NCBI RefSeq assembly: GCF_037975245.1 | Contig: NC_092569.1 | Span: 13,646,001 to 13,710,000, forward strand | From: Apostichopus japonicus | Lineage: Eukaryota > Echinodermata > Holothuroidea > Aspidochirotida > Stichopodidae | Length of the DNA: 64,000 nucleotides | Direction of reading: 5' to 3' | Shown here: piece after piece, positions 36,601 through 52,284 of the stretch | Numbering within the stretch: position 1 is the stretch's first letter | Layout: each line of letters begins with the position of its first letter | Position numbers and translations under genes: made by a program | The notes under the pieces: model-generated | Databases searched by the model: none | Told to the model about the DNA's origin: nothing | The model's input: the letters and a program-made list of their open reading frames with translations, nothing else

Positions 36601-36826
36601 AGAGAAGCACAGAAGTGGCTGGTGGCACTCGAATGATTGGTGCTCTTATTGTGAGAGTTATAGCTATTGCGATTATTTCCAATACAGCAGCAGCTGCAAC
36701 TCAAGGTGTACTTCTGTAAACCTCAACGGTGTCTACAATGGAGGCAACGGGGAAATGATCTACTCTTATGGTCTAGCTTACTGCAACGTCCAATCTGTTG
36801 AGATGAAAATTCGACCAACCTATTGA
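30539..36826 (+). CDS. FReD gene 2: secreted hinge-TIL-EGF-fibrinogen-domain protein (multi-exon)
   Basis: Exons by GT-AG reading: 30539-30605, 31843-31968, five hinge exons (32942-33010, 33123-33191, 33304-33372, 33484-33552, 33665-33733), 33960-34174, 34299-34610, 34970-35231, 36519-36826. The total is 1635 nt, 544 aa plus stop, and all phases agree. Signal peptide MKPFTIIAAMVCGIYLLLEW; TIL-like Cys cluster; EGF-like CEDDYSCSNNAVCDV..CYCNEGYEGDGETC; FReD from DCQDVYDDGHRQDGVYKI, via GGWTVFQRRTDGSTSFYQNW, to VEMKIRP. The DRDND calcium-site-like motif is present. The last exon has a Cys-rich insertion before VNLNGVYNG. Paralogue of gene 1, with a shorter hinge. Likely secreted pattern-recognition lectin; function inferred. 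Confidence 0.85.
31843..31968 (+). CDS. Gene 2 exon 2: N-terminal Cys-containing module
   Basis: Acceptor TTTTTCCATCTAAG|, donor TTCACAG|GTGAGG, phase 1-1, 126 nt. Same unrecognised module as 13791-13922 with a 6-nt in-frame deletion. Confidence 0.75.
32942..33733 (+). repeat. Gene 2 tandem 69-nt hinge mini-exon array (five copies)
   Basis: Five 69-nt phase 1-1 exons spaced 180-181 bp apart. Each is preceded by TATCCTTGTTTAG or a close variant and followed by GTAAGCCCCGTAG or GTAAGTCCCGTAG. Copies 2 and 3 start CTAAG instead of GTAAG, which changes the junction residue Gly to Ala. Encoded repeat: QESEEPTTAVTTEPQG core. All five frames are open. Confidence 0.9.
33960..34174 (+). CDS. Gene 2 TIL-type cysteine-rich exon
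   Basis: Acceptor CTCTATGCAG|, donor ATATCG|GTGAGT, 215 nt, phase 1-0. Cys pattern CPPNMIYGNCTCEATC, ACNSTCLGSTGCTCKAG, GSDCISASRCSC fits a TIL-like module. Confidence 0.82.
34299..34610 (+). CDS. Gene 2 EGF-like plus start of fibrinogen domain
   Basis: Acceptor ATCTGTTTTAG|, donor GGACC|GTAAGT, phase 0-0, 104 aa. NGKTYVNDDCTQKCSCSNNR has a VWC/TIL-tail flavour, followed by an EGF-like segment and the FReD opening, ending at NDGGWT. Confidence 0.87.
34970..35231 (+). CDS. Gene 2 fibrinogen-domain exon 2
   Basis: Acceptor CTATGTTTTCAG|, donor AATACAG|GTTTGT, phase 0-1. VFQRRTDGSTSFYQNWAAYK, WLGNEKLHYLTNQ, YTLRFDITTSSG: a textbook FReD core. Confidence 0.92.
35232..36518. other. Gene 2 last intron
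   Basis: 1.3 kb AT-rich intron; a C13-type homopolymer run near 36380-36392. No other feature recognised. Confidence 0.6.
36519..36826 (+). CDS. Gene 2 fibrinogen-domain last exon with Cys-rich insertion
   Basis: Acceptor TTTTCCTTCACAG|, stop TGA. STHDRDNDACGNFNCAEKH and SGWWHSND are standard. Then a Tyr/Ser/Cys-rich stretch with five cysteines (CSYCESYSYCDYFQY, SSCNSRC) precedes VNLNGVYNGGNGEM and VEMKIRP. The insertion falls where FReD ligand-binding loops lie. It is conserved in the orphan exon at 49747. Confidence 0.9.
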
Positions 36827-39017
36827 TTTGATGAACAATATGACTGTGAAACTGAGCATTTTACGAAACATTTTACGTAATAATTCAGAAGTTAATTAAG
36901 TCTGACCAAGCGGAGCCTGGTTGGAATATACTTTATGGATAACAACATAAGAAAACATTAAACCTTAAAATTGAAACATTTCACTAAAGAATTTCTTGTT
37001 TGAAAGTGAATGACAACTTGAAAAGTCGGAGCAAAGACAAATATAACATGCATTGCTCTACTGGTGAGTAGGCATCGCTATAAAAATAATTACGAGACAT
37101 CAACAATACTTAAAATACAATAACTAAAGTATTACAAAACAAAAAACGTTTCGAGTTTATATTTAAATTGTAAAAGTTTGTACACAGGGAACCAGAGACA
37201 CTAGTCGTACACACCATCGACACCGAAATTCATAAATAGTTATTAGCATAACATTGCGTGTAGACCTTATACTATTGACATACGGTGTAGTCTAAAATGT
37301 CACATAACTCACCTTTTTTCGTATATTTGATACACCAGAACTCCCCTCCCACACACACACACCCCTATACATGATTAAATGAAATAACAATTTATGTTAA
37401 AAATTGAACATTACTTAACAACGTCAGAATAAAGGCGAAAGTGTATGAACTTACATAATTGGTACTGTTGTGTTTTCTATATCAAAATTCATTCGAAATA
37501 CAGTTTATCAAGTACACATGTCTGTTGTAATACGAGATCCACGTAGAATGTACTTATCTTGAGTTAAACTGACTCTACGTAAGCTTGTTTGCACGCCTGG
37601 AAAACAATAGCAGAGAATGTTGGTATTCGACACCTCATTTATCTTCTCTGCCATTAATGAGGAGACTGACAGAGGGTCTATGGAGCAATCGTCGGCTGAA
37701 GCACTCATTAAGAACTTTTCTCACCACCATTATCAAAATACAACAAAATCGTTTCTGATTATGTTACTGACTATTTCAACAATTAGCCTTTGGTTCTTCA
37801 GGCTCTAATAAAATGCCTCAGTATTGTTTGAATATATAGATATAGTTTCAGTGATAATTTTATTTGGTATTATATTGGTACAAGTATGGTCAATATTTTC
37901 CACGCTGGTATTAATATATAGTATGAAATATTTGTCTATACTGATCTGATATTTTAAATCAATTTAAAAGTAACATGATATTCTTCATTTAAAATAATAT
38001 TCAGTGCGTTCCACCTATGCATCAGTAATAGCTATATAGCCTACGTTGCGAAAGGTAGTAGCGGTGTAGTGAATTCCAGCAATATTTTGCCTAATCCAAA
38101 AAACTGAGAAAAAATAATGCCAGTTCAAGAAAATATGATGAAAGTGAATAACCTATTGCCATTTTTATTTTAAAATTTACTTAAAGACGGTCTCTCGTGA
38201 TCGAAATCGGTGGCGCTATCATATTTCTAAAAGGTTTCCGATATAAGCAAACAATGATAGCTCCATCTAATCAGCTTTGTTTGCAAAAGTTTTGTCATAA
38301 CCTTTGAACCGTAGAGGTGGAACCAATCGTAAGCCGTGCAGAAACCGTTATAAATCAGTGAGTATATCGTGTATACCACTACTACTGTTTGCATGGTATA
38401 GATAATCCCAACTTAGACCTGTTCTTGTTTGCAGAACAAAGAAATTAATAACATATTTTAAAATGAGGCTAGGTCCACTATCTCTGGTCAAATGACGTTC
38501 TAACTGCCTTCTTGCAATAGAAAATAATTCGGCGGACATTTTACCATCAGGAGTTACGGGCATCGAAGTTTACATACCTTTTACTGTTAGGCCTAAATCG
38601 GTAAGTCTCACTCGCTGCACAGTTAGGAAAACGGAAGTACACCCAGTTGGTACTAATTAGCATACACAGGGGCGGCGATTTGTTTCAAAATGGGGGTGGG
38701 GGGGACATCGCTTGGGTGCAGGATTATAGCAACTCATCCCCAAAATTGTTAGCGCACTTCGTGATATTTTGAACATATATATAATCTTTTGGTGATATTG
38801 GGTAAAAAATTAGAAAGGAGCATAGCGAGGAATTTGCCAAGGGAAGGGCGAATCTTTTAGGCAAACTATCTAGGCGTAGCGCCACTATGTATTAACGTGA
38901 AGCGTAAAAGAACATTTTGGCCGAAAATGCCTCCCAGATCACTTGAAATGGCACTTCCCAGGCCTTGTAAGCTGCATCTATTTTCTATTTTGAAATTACC
39001 AGCGATATCATAAAAAA
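36827..39017. other. Gene-free 3' flank of gene 2
   Basis: AT-rich. A phrase around 37600-37630 (ACAATAGCAGAGAATGTTGG) resembles the start of block A at 36 and 50411, consistent with a degraded block A start following a FReD 3' end. A G-rich patch lies at 38690-38703. No gene recognised. Confidence 0.45.
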
Positions 39018-39110
39018 TACAATGGAGGCAACGGGGAAATGATCTCCTCTCATTTAAATTCTATCTGCAACCCCCAATATGTTGAGATTAAAATTCGACC
39101 ATCCTCTTGA
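39018..39110 (+). pseudogene. Orphan 3' fragment of a FReD last exon
   Basis: 31 in-frame codons: YNGGNGEMISS, CNPQYVEIKIRPSS, stop. It is homologous to the end of 36519-36826 and 49747-50059 including some 3' sequence. No upstream part or splice site is present, so it is a truncated duplicate. Confidence 0.85.
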
Positions 39111-40227
39111 GTTGATGACGGATAGTCTGTCATGTGGTTTCACTCGAAACCATTGTAGAAAACGTGAGTTGTAAAACGAAGAGATATTTTTCGTTATGAG
39201 AAAGACAAATCAACTGGACGAAACAAGCACATGGAAGTATCTGACACAAAAAGCCAATTCAATTATGGCATCATCTTCAAGGATTGAAACCTCTCAAGAA
39301 AACTTTAATGAGGAAATTAAATGTTCAAATGTGAGTCGCAGATTGTAATTACAATATATATACATTAATCTTCAGACACACCTTGAATATTCATTTTTTT
39401 GGAATTATTACCTAAGTTGATTATGTTTCAATTTCAGTGAATGTGAATAAATATAATGGAACAGCTTCATATATGTGTATTTATTAGGTTCATTGTGCAT
39501 ATAACTCTAAAATACGTGGAGTAACGAGCGATGGGCAGGGGCAGGAACCCCGCCTCTCCCACTTAAATGTCCCCGGCTTTCCCAACATGAAATTGTTGGG
39601 CAAAAATAAATATTGAACGAAAATAACGAACGCATTTTTAGCCTCTGTTAAACTAGTTCGCAGATGACGTTCATTCTTAATTGACGAGAGTTCTCAAATT
39701 AGTTCCAGCCAATTACACCTAATGTTAAATATCACCCTATCATTTTTCATGATAGCATCGCAATAATAAGCAATAATAAGCAATTCGTTGTGTGTTTGTT
39801 GGAATACATCCGTTGAGTTATTTAATGTAGACTTAAAAGCACACACACAATCGTTCCACTCTGCTTTGAAAACATTCTTGAAGAATGAAAATGGCACCAA
39901 TTGGACGCTACGGACGGCGTCTTGCGTTCATTAAGTCGGTACTTATACCCAATTATTGGGAACTCCATCTTTTTAGCGGCTCCCATCGTCAAGACGAAAG
40001 ACTAGAGAATTTCTGCTACCAATGGGCTGATCTGAAACGTTATGATATTATGAAACAAACTGGTAGATAATTAAAATCTTTCGGTTTGTTGCCTGATCTA
40101 ACTTTCACGTCGAACATTAAATTATTGAATGATTAACGTTTTCTTTAACATGAGTATTCTGAAGATTTGACAGACAAGTTATGCATTCAATCTCGACGGT
40201 CTAACTTCATCTTTTTTTGGTTACCAC
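39111..40227. other. Gene-free stretch
   Basis: 3'-flank-like sequence after the FReD fragment, then AT-rich DNA. Nothing convincing on either strand. Confidence 0.4.
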
Positions 40228-40552
40228 TGATATCAGCAATTAAATGGTGATAACAAATGGCTATCAATTAATTGCTGATATCAATAAATATTTGCTGATA
40301 TCACCAATTATTTGGGGATGTCAGCAAATATTTGCTGATTTCAGCAAATGAATTGGTGATATCAGCAAATCATGTAATGATATCACCAATTATTTGCCGA
40401 TATCAGCAATTAATTGTTAATATTAGCAATTATTTGCTGATATCAACAATGCCAACATATAAAAAAAAATTGTTGATATCAGCAAATCAATTGATGATAT
40501 TGGTAATTGATTTAATGATATCAGCAAATGAACCGTACATATCACTAATGCA
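40228..40552. repeat. Irregular GATATCAGCAAAT minisatellite
   Basis: About a dozen overlapping variants of TTTGCTGATATCAGCAAAT and GATATCACCAATTATTTG. Many are self-complementary around GATATC. Confidence 0.85.
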
Positions 40553-43500
40553 TGCTTTTGCTGGTCAATCGATTGTGGATGAAATTTTAACAATTTTCAA
40601 AAATTCTGGCAACATATTACCGTGATAACATCGTGTCAAAGATGACGTTTTGAAACACTACAGGCTAGATTTTAATGGTAATTCATATAACCTTTGTATA
40701 TATGGGCGGCCATTTGGGCAACAAATACAACGATGAAGCAAGCGACAAACTGACAAGAAAGAAAGATGAAACGAAACAATCATAAGAATGTAGTGCACTA
40801 CAGATAGACTGAAAGGATATACATCTTAACAAGAAGAGAACAAATAAACAGACCAAAATGAAGAAAATTAATATGATCATACAGCAAGACTAAATTTGTT
40901 TGTATTTAAACAATACTACAAGAGAAGAAGAAATGTAAAGTTGGAAAAACAAATATATAAGAATCTTAACAAAGCATCCATTTGCTATCACAATCTCCAC
41001 ACAGTGACAGACCGAATATAAAGCTCGACAATACTACGAAAAAGATGCCCCAAAAAAGAAACTGACTAAACAACCAAATTAAACTACACCAAACCATCGA
41101 TAAACGACATGACTACACGAACTACTGTAAATTGGACAGAATCAAAATGAACAGCCGGTGTGACAGTACAGAGTGTCCCCTGTACAAAGTGTCCGCGGAG
41201 ACACTCTGTACAAGCACATTTAGTCCGGTTGGACATTATCTGCTGAAAATTGTGTCCCCACCTCACAGCAAATATAGTCCCGCCGGACGAAATGTCCTGG
41301 TACAGAATGTCCGCAAATACTACATAGCATATTTTGTCCCGCATAATATTTAGGCATTTCGACATTTAAAGGCAATTAAGTTCATTATATCAATAATTAG
41401 AGTAGATGCATACATATTTAGATATTACAGGAAATAAATGAGACGTTGTGCGTTGCTGCAAAACAAAAAAGTAGAAGGGGTAAGAAAGAAGAAAAGGTAA
41501 TAAGTCTTCCATCTGTAAAAGATGTTAATCATGTTTTTGTTGTAATTGCTGCTATTTAATCCTCAGTATATGTTGCATGTTGTATTCGGCCACTACATTG
41601 CGTTCATAGTGATCTTTACAGAGGGAGAGATCTCATACACCTAACTTCCTCCCCAACGGAGGGCGGGTACGGGATAGGGCAGGCAACAGCTACAACAAAA
41701 ATGATAATTGCAGAGGTAAAAGATTACGAACTTAAAGGAGTTCAAATTTTCATTGTAGCCGTATTTCCCCAACACACAGTGGGTAAGATTTGGTAATTAT
41801 GGTAACTGTACTTCATAGGTCTACGAGAGTTGCCTAGCCAATATGTAATTTCATTCGTGCATAAAGCTCACTATTGGACGGGAACCGAAGGTTTTTTCGA
41901 GTTACATCCTAAACGAAATCGGCAATGCTGTATACAACACTCAGGCCCATACACATAAATTTGAGTGCAAGGATGGGGGGGGGGGGAGGAGTTGGGATAG
42001 TAAGTTATCGATTTGTGGCCTGGGGAGGGGTCTTCTTTTTTTTAATTTTTTTTTGCTAATAACAACCCTGAGGTAGCTGGAAGATACTTCTCTGACCTTG
42101 AAAATATCATCACTGCCACAACCCTCTCCGTACGGGCCTGACACCTATTTATTGACTTTCATTACCGCTTCATTGTTTACTTTTTTACACTTCCTTATTT
42201 TTGTCACCCAATCGTCGAGTCAAGGTTTTCTCCCTCTCAACAAGGTGCAGGGCCATTCCACCACCCTTGCCCCGTAAACCCGTTGTGATGGCCATGCGTG
42301 AAGCATATTTTCATTTGTATAGACAAATGGCATTCCAGGCAATTCCAGTGATAAAGGTTTGTTGTTTCTTATTGTGAATTTTTCTTATTGGACAAAAGTG
42401 GTTCAAATTAGAAAAGATACATTAGAACGATATCCTCTTCAAAAGAGCTGCAAACATACAAGAAACAAAAACAAACCCAAACAAGGAAAAGAATAATGTA
42501 AATAGGACAGAGCAGGATGCAATATGCTAGATTTTTATGTCTCATCATGTTTCTCACACTTTAAATACGTCATTCTTGTAGAGATAAGTTTGTTCAAAGA
42601 AAGTTAATATAGTAAAAATCAAAACATGAAATTGGATGAACGACATGCACAAATACAATATTCTGAATCGATATCAGCCTGGGCAAAGAGTGAAAAAATG
42701 ATTATACATGGGATCAGGGGGTAGGAGCCGGGGGTGGTCGGAGGGCACTGTCTGTACATGCTATTCTTAAAAAGGCAGCCCATATCTTTTTGTAGCACGT
42801 TTAAAAATAAACAATCTCAATAAATAGTATTGATAGCATACTAACACATCATATATATTTAAGTGATATGGCCGGTGTGTATCGGTTTATAGCATAACGA
42901 GTGGTGGTTGTGGAATGAGAAAGTGTCCCTCTGATGTTGTGTGCCAACCCCCCACTTCCTATCCCCTGCATGGGATAATTCATGAGGAAATTTAACTGGA
43001 ATGATGACTCTCCCTTTGTAGCTCTGATACAACTTAAGATAATCGATGCTTTCTATAGAGCATCCTTCAAGCAGGGAGGTATTACTTAATTAGAATGAGA
43101 TACTACTGTCACTCTTCTTCAAACAGTATGTACTTGGAAACTCTCATAATCCACATGAAGAATATCCTCTTTGGAGTTTGGTAAAGACCTCAATAAAACC
43201 ATGCAGAAGTTTTTTTAGGATTTCTCCCTTGAACTGCTTTCCACAAACAGTAGGATTACCTATATAATGCATTAATATGCAACTTGATACCGTCAAAAGT
43301 TTAATCTTGATTGTAAATTACAAATAAAATGGCTGATTCTCAAGTTTCTATAACAGGTTTTTCGTTGAGACTTACACAGAGCTCCATAACAGAAAAAAAG
43401 TACAACAGGAAGCAGAATATTGTCGGTTACATGTTTTTCTATGAGAACTTATCTCGTATCGCGTAACGTAAACAATTCCTGAACGTTTACTATCAAACCT

Positions 43501-43616
43501 ATCAAACCCAACCCCTAAAACACTGATCCATCCTCAAGTTTCCTTAATATTCGGTTCGTATCGCGTAACGTTAACAATTCCCGAACGTTTCCTGACTAAA
43601 GTATCATATTTAATGC
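40553..43616. other. Gene-free stretch with one perfect hairpin
   Basis: No gene recognised. A 12-bp perfect inverted repeat GTACAGAGTGTC (41166-41177 / 41200-41211) lies within a region rich in GTCC/GTGTCC words (41160-41340). Poly-G and poly-C runs occur near 41976 and 42720. Confidence 0.4.
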
Positions 43617-43795
43617 TTTCTGGTCACTTCGCCCAACAATCATTTCGCCCAACTGCCATTTCGCCCAACCAGCCTGGTCATTTCGCCCAACCAGCCTGGT
43701 CATTTCGCCCAACCATACAGCCTGGTCATTTCGCCTAAGCAGCATGGTCATTTCGTCCAACCTTGTTTGTCATTTCGCCCAACCTTTTTTTTTTT
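43617..43795. repeat. CATTTCGCCCAACCAGCCTG minisatellite
   Basis: Roughly eight ~22-24-bp units, each with ATTTCGCCCAAC or a one-base variant; the last ends in a T run. No coding signal. Confidence 0.92.
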
Positions 43796-45345
<1,550 letters not shown>

Positions 45346-45449
45346 TATATGTGTGTGTGTATATGTATATGTGTATTTATATATATATATATGTATATAT
45401 ATTTATATATGCATATATATATATTATATATATATATATGTATATGTAC

Positions 45450-45480
<31 letters not shown>
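45346..45480. repeat. (TG)n/(AT)n compound microsatellite
   Basis: GTGTGTGT then interrupted ATAT runs. Confidence 0.93.
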
Positions 45481-45486
<6 letters not shown>

Positions 45487-45921
45487 AATGAAAATCGTAA
45501 TGAGTTGGAAAATCAAGAACAGTGAAAAAACTTTCAGCTTCCACCGGAATTCGAACCACGGGCCTCCCGCTCTGTACGCGGACACCCTAACCACTAGGCT
45601 ATGGACGCTGATTGTATGTCCAGAGGTTCGAAACCGGTAAGGAAGATCGTAATTCCACTGTAGGCGTTTGTCACCTGTATCGAACAATACTAGTTCTGTT
45701 TTTGGTGACATATTTTGCCTTACTCTAGAGATCAAACATGATGCTAACCAACTCGAAAATCATTTGTGATTCCTAAAGCCGGATCTCGAAAAAGATACTT
45801 TGAACAGACTTTATGTTAATGCAATGGAGGTAAACGACAAAGGCAAATGAATATATATAAATGAAAATCGTAATGAGTTGGAAAATCAAGAACAGTGAAA
45901 AAACTTTCAGCCTCCACCGGG

Positions 45922-45925
<4 letters not shown>
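45481..45925 (-). mobile_element. tRNA-derived SINE-like element with ~71-bp direct repeats
   Basis: A 71-bp segment (ATGAAAATCGTAATGAGTTG ... TTCCACCGG) occurs at 45481-45551 and again at 45855-45925, 374 bp apart, nearly identical. The first is contiguous with a tRNA-like head (45537-45608). The layout suggests a head-to-tail partial dimer or terminal repeats. Confidence 0.65.
45537..45608 (-). other. tRNA-like sequence (SINE head)
   Basis: 72 nt. Box A TAGCCTAGTGG (45591-45601) and box B GGTTCGAATTCC (45546-45557). Acceptor pairing is 6 of 7, the anticodon stem is complete with a 7-nt loop and ACA in anticodon position, but the T stem has two mismatches. It is best read as a SINE promoter and not a functional tRNA gene. 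Confidence 0.6.
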
Positions 45926-46003
<78 letters not shown>

Positions 46004-46015
46004 TATATATATATA
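45926..46015. repeat. (AT)n tract
   Basis: AT dinucleotide run bounding the SINE and the LINE 3' region. Confidence 0.95.
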
Positions 46016-49746
<3,731 letters not shown>

Positions 49747-50059
49747 GAACTAATCTCTATTATAGCAGGGGGGGATCAGCACGTATGACCGAGACAATGA
49801 TGCATGTGGTCACTTTCACTGCGCAGAGAAGCACAGAAGCGGCTGGTGGCATGTCAACTATAGTTATTATTGTGTGAGCTTCTATTATCGTTCTAGCTAT
49901 TGTGATTATTTCCAATACAACGGGAACTGCCACTCATTATGCACTTATGACAACCTCAATGGCGACTACAATGGAGGCAACGGAGAAATCATCTTCTCTG
50001 AGTGGTCTAATAACTGCAACATCAGATCTGTTGAGATGAAAATTCGTCCATCCTCTTGA
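49747..50059 (+). pseudogene. Orphan, frameshifted FReD last exon
   Basis: Acceptor TTCTTTTCCTTTTGCAG|, then sequence highly similar to 36519-36826 including the Tyr/Cys-rich insertion (YSYYCVSFYYRSSYCDYFQY) and VEMKIRPSS stop. Against gene 2 it lacks 4 nt at a G7 run (49768-49774), shifting the frame before the DRDND motif. With no partner exons nearby it is a duplicated pseudo-exon, unless the G run hides a sequencing error plus 3 nt of real variation. Confidence 0.85.
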
Positions 50060-51036
50060 ATGATTTAGCATGTCTTCTGATTCCTCTCGAAACAACAATG
50101 TGAAGACTATTCTCGGAAGAATTATTAATGTTAATATTGTCAGAAAGAAAGATAGCTGTTATCTAAACAAGTACGTTGTGGAGGTTTTAGTGTTCAAACA
50201 CAGGCATTACCAACGTCTTAATGTATCATTATGGTGAAAGTGACATATTCATCATAATTTGTTTACCTTGCATGTAACTAACTCGATTTGTAAAATAACG
50301 GCACTGAATATATCTATTGAACGAGATCTCTATCCGATGTGCTTCATCATTTCCTTCAGCTCATATCACACCGCGTATATAACTTTGTTTCCACCCCCTC
50401 TAAACACACAATAGCTGAGAAGGTTGGTATTCGTCAGTTCAGTTGTCTTCTAGTGCTTTTAAGACACGTCTAAAGGAAGGAATTTAAAAAAAACCTTCCC
50501 TTCCAATCTCTCCCGACCACTCCCACCGTTCCTGATTCCTCCCCCCACTCCCACCACTTCCCACCCTCCCCAAAAATCTTAACACAACAACAAGACCATT
50601 TCTATCGTATAATAGATACTTCCGTGTTTACGCACAAATCGCAAGAACCCACCCATTTGACCCTCACCCCTACCCACTTCACCCTCCCTCCAATTCCCCA
50701 CCCGTAAAATTGCACGACAACAATGTTACTTCTAAACATCCTTTAGTGGTTACTGGCTATTTAACTATTGGGATTTTTTATTCTTCATGCTGAACGTTTA
50801 CTAGAATGCTTTCATATAGGTCTGAATATATACGGATAACCATTAATTACTAAGGCACCATACCATAACTAGAGTCCAAATCACATCCGCATATCAGTGA
50901 CTATAAACTTACTTAGCTTAGTGAAGACTTAATTATGGTGTCTTCATAATACTGAAACAACAGTAAACTAAAGAAAAGAAAACATACATACATTTTCTAC
51001 ATTTATAAATTTTGAACGGTCAAATCACGTTAAATG

Positions 51037-52284
51037 CCCCTTTCAGCATTGGGGGTGGGAAAACAATTAGGGTCTGGGGGCACTTATCTTGTTAGGGCTG
51101 GCTAAAAAGGTTAGGGACAACTTCTCTATTAGAAAGTTGATTTAGATCCATAGGGAACAATATTTGGAATTGATAATTTTATAAAAAATCCAAATATATG
51201 CAAATTATAATATGCAAATTAGGTCGCAATTTAATTTTAATTGGAAAACACCAAAATACAATAAAATCACTACGGACATCAAAATTGACTTCAAATTGTA
51301 TGATAAAGGTTCTTCTGGGGCTGCTCTTTCAGATGATACCTTATTTTCTGAAATCTGTTGAGGATTGACAGAGTTCTGACTGATTTAATTTAGAACAAAT
51401 GTTGTTTACTTTCTACAAATACAGCCTAACGTTGGCATAACGTTAGGCCTAGCCTAGCCATTTTTGTAAAAAACGCTATGGAACTTACAATTTCTGGGTC
51501 CTCAAAGGACCGAACCTTGATAAACTGGTTCGACCAGAAGGTCCTAGACCTCATCAAGGTATCTGACCAATCGTCCCACATCTTTAGGGCCTATTGGGCC
51601 GTAATTTGGGACGCTGTGTGCAGCCACGACCTATTTGAAAATATCCACTACGTTGAAATGTACACTAAACATTCAGTATTGCCGTTCTTACACAGTATTG
51701 CGCAAGAACGTCGGTTGCTATCGACTTACAAAGGAATGTAAGGGCGCTATGTCATAACTATCAATTACAAAGAAGTGAGCGGCCTAAATATCAAAAATAA
51801 GAAGAAAAAACACGTACGTAGGTTGAAGCGTTCGGGAACGAGTGCTTTATCAAAAATGAACGGATCTGGACGATTTTGGTGTCAAATTACAGGAAATTTC
51901 AAGGACATTTGCATTTTTCTCAGAACTCTCTATAGATATATTCCTGAAATGCTCAGAATATGTTCAAAACATGTTAGGGTTTATACCAAATATAATGGGG
52001 GGGGGGTTTGTTCAACTCTTATTTTCTGTCACGATTTAGTTGAAGCGAACATCGATTTTTAGCCAAATTACGTCATTTTCAGATTAACCTTTGACCTTTG
52101 AGCCCCACCCACTAAAAACAAATCACAGTGACCCCCCCCTTTTTATTTGTTTTATACACACACGTATGGTCTTAGATACATTTCAATACCTAAATGAATG
52201 TTGTAGGATGTAAGATGGCTGAGTAATAATTTTTTTAAAATTCAAAGATGAGTTGGGGTCAATCACGACCCCAATTCCCTGAAA
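51037..52284. mobile_element. 1.25-kb insertion with short imperfect inverted ends
   Basis: Absent from the duplicate at ~696-713, where ~18 other bases stand instead. Left end TTTCAGCATTGGGG (51041-51054), right end CCCCAATTCCCTGAAA (52269-52284), inverted with two mismatches/gaps. No target duplication is clear. The interior holds an 87-codon plus-strand frame at 51478-51741 and G-rich start and C-rich end segments. Unclassified element, or the ancestral state lost from the left copy by deletion. Confidence 0.55.
51478..51741 (+). CDS. Hypothetical 87-aa ORF within the insertion
   Basis: MELTISGSSKDRTLINWFDQ start, Trp/His-rich, hydrophobic-charged alternation, no signal peptide or known motif recognised. 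The composition looks protein-like. A second open frame follows at 51775-52062 (basic N-terminus). These could be exons or remnants of an element-encoded protein. Confidence 0.3.
   Translation: MELTISGSSKDRTLINWFDQKVLDLIKVSDQSSHIFRAYWAVIWDAVCSHDLFENIHYVEMYTKHSVLPFLHSIAQERRLLSTYKGM

Noticed and set aside
41941-42144. Minus-strand 67-codon frame with Pro-rich end
   Set aside because: Driven by a poly-G run and low-complexity composition; no supporting features.
45537-45608. Functional tRNA gene with ACA anticodon
   Set aside because: T stem has two mismatches, one acceptor mismatch, and it is part of a repeated SINE-like unit.
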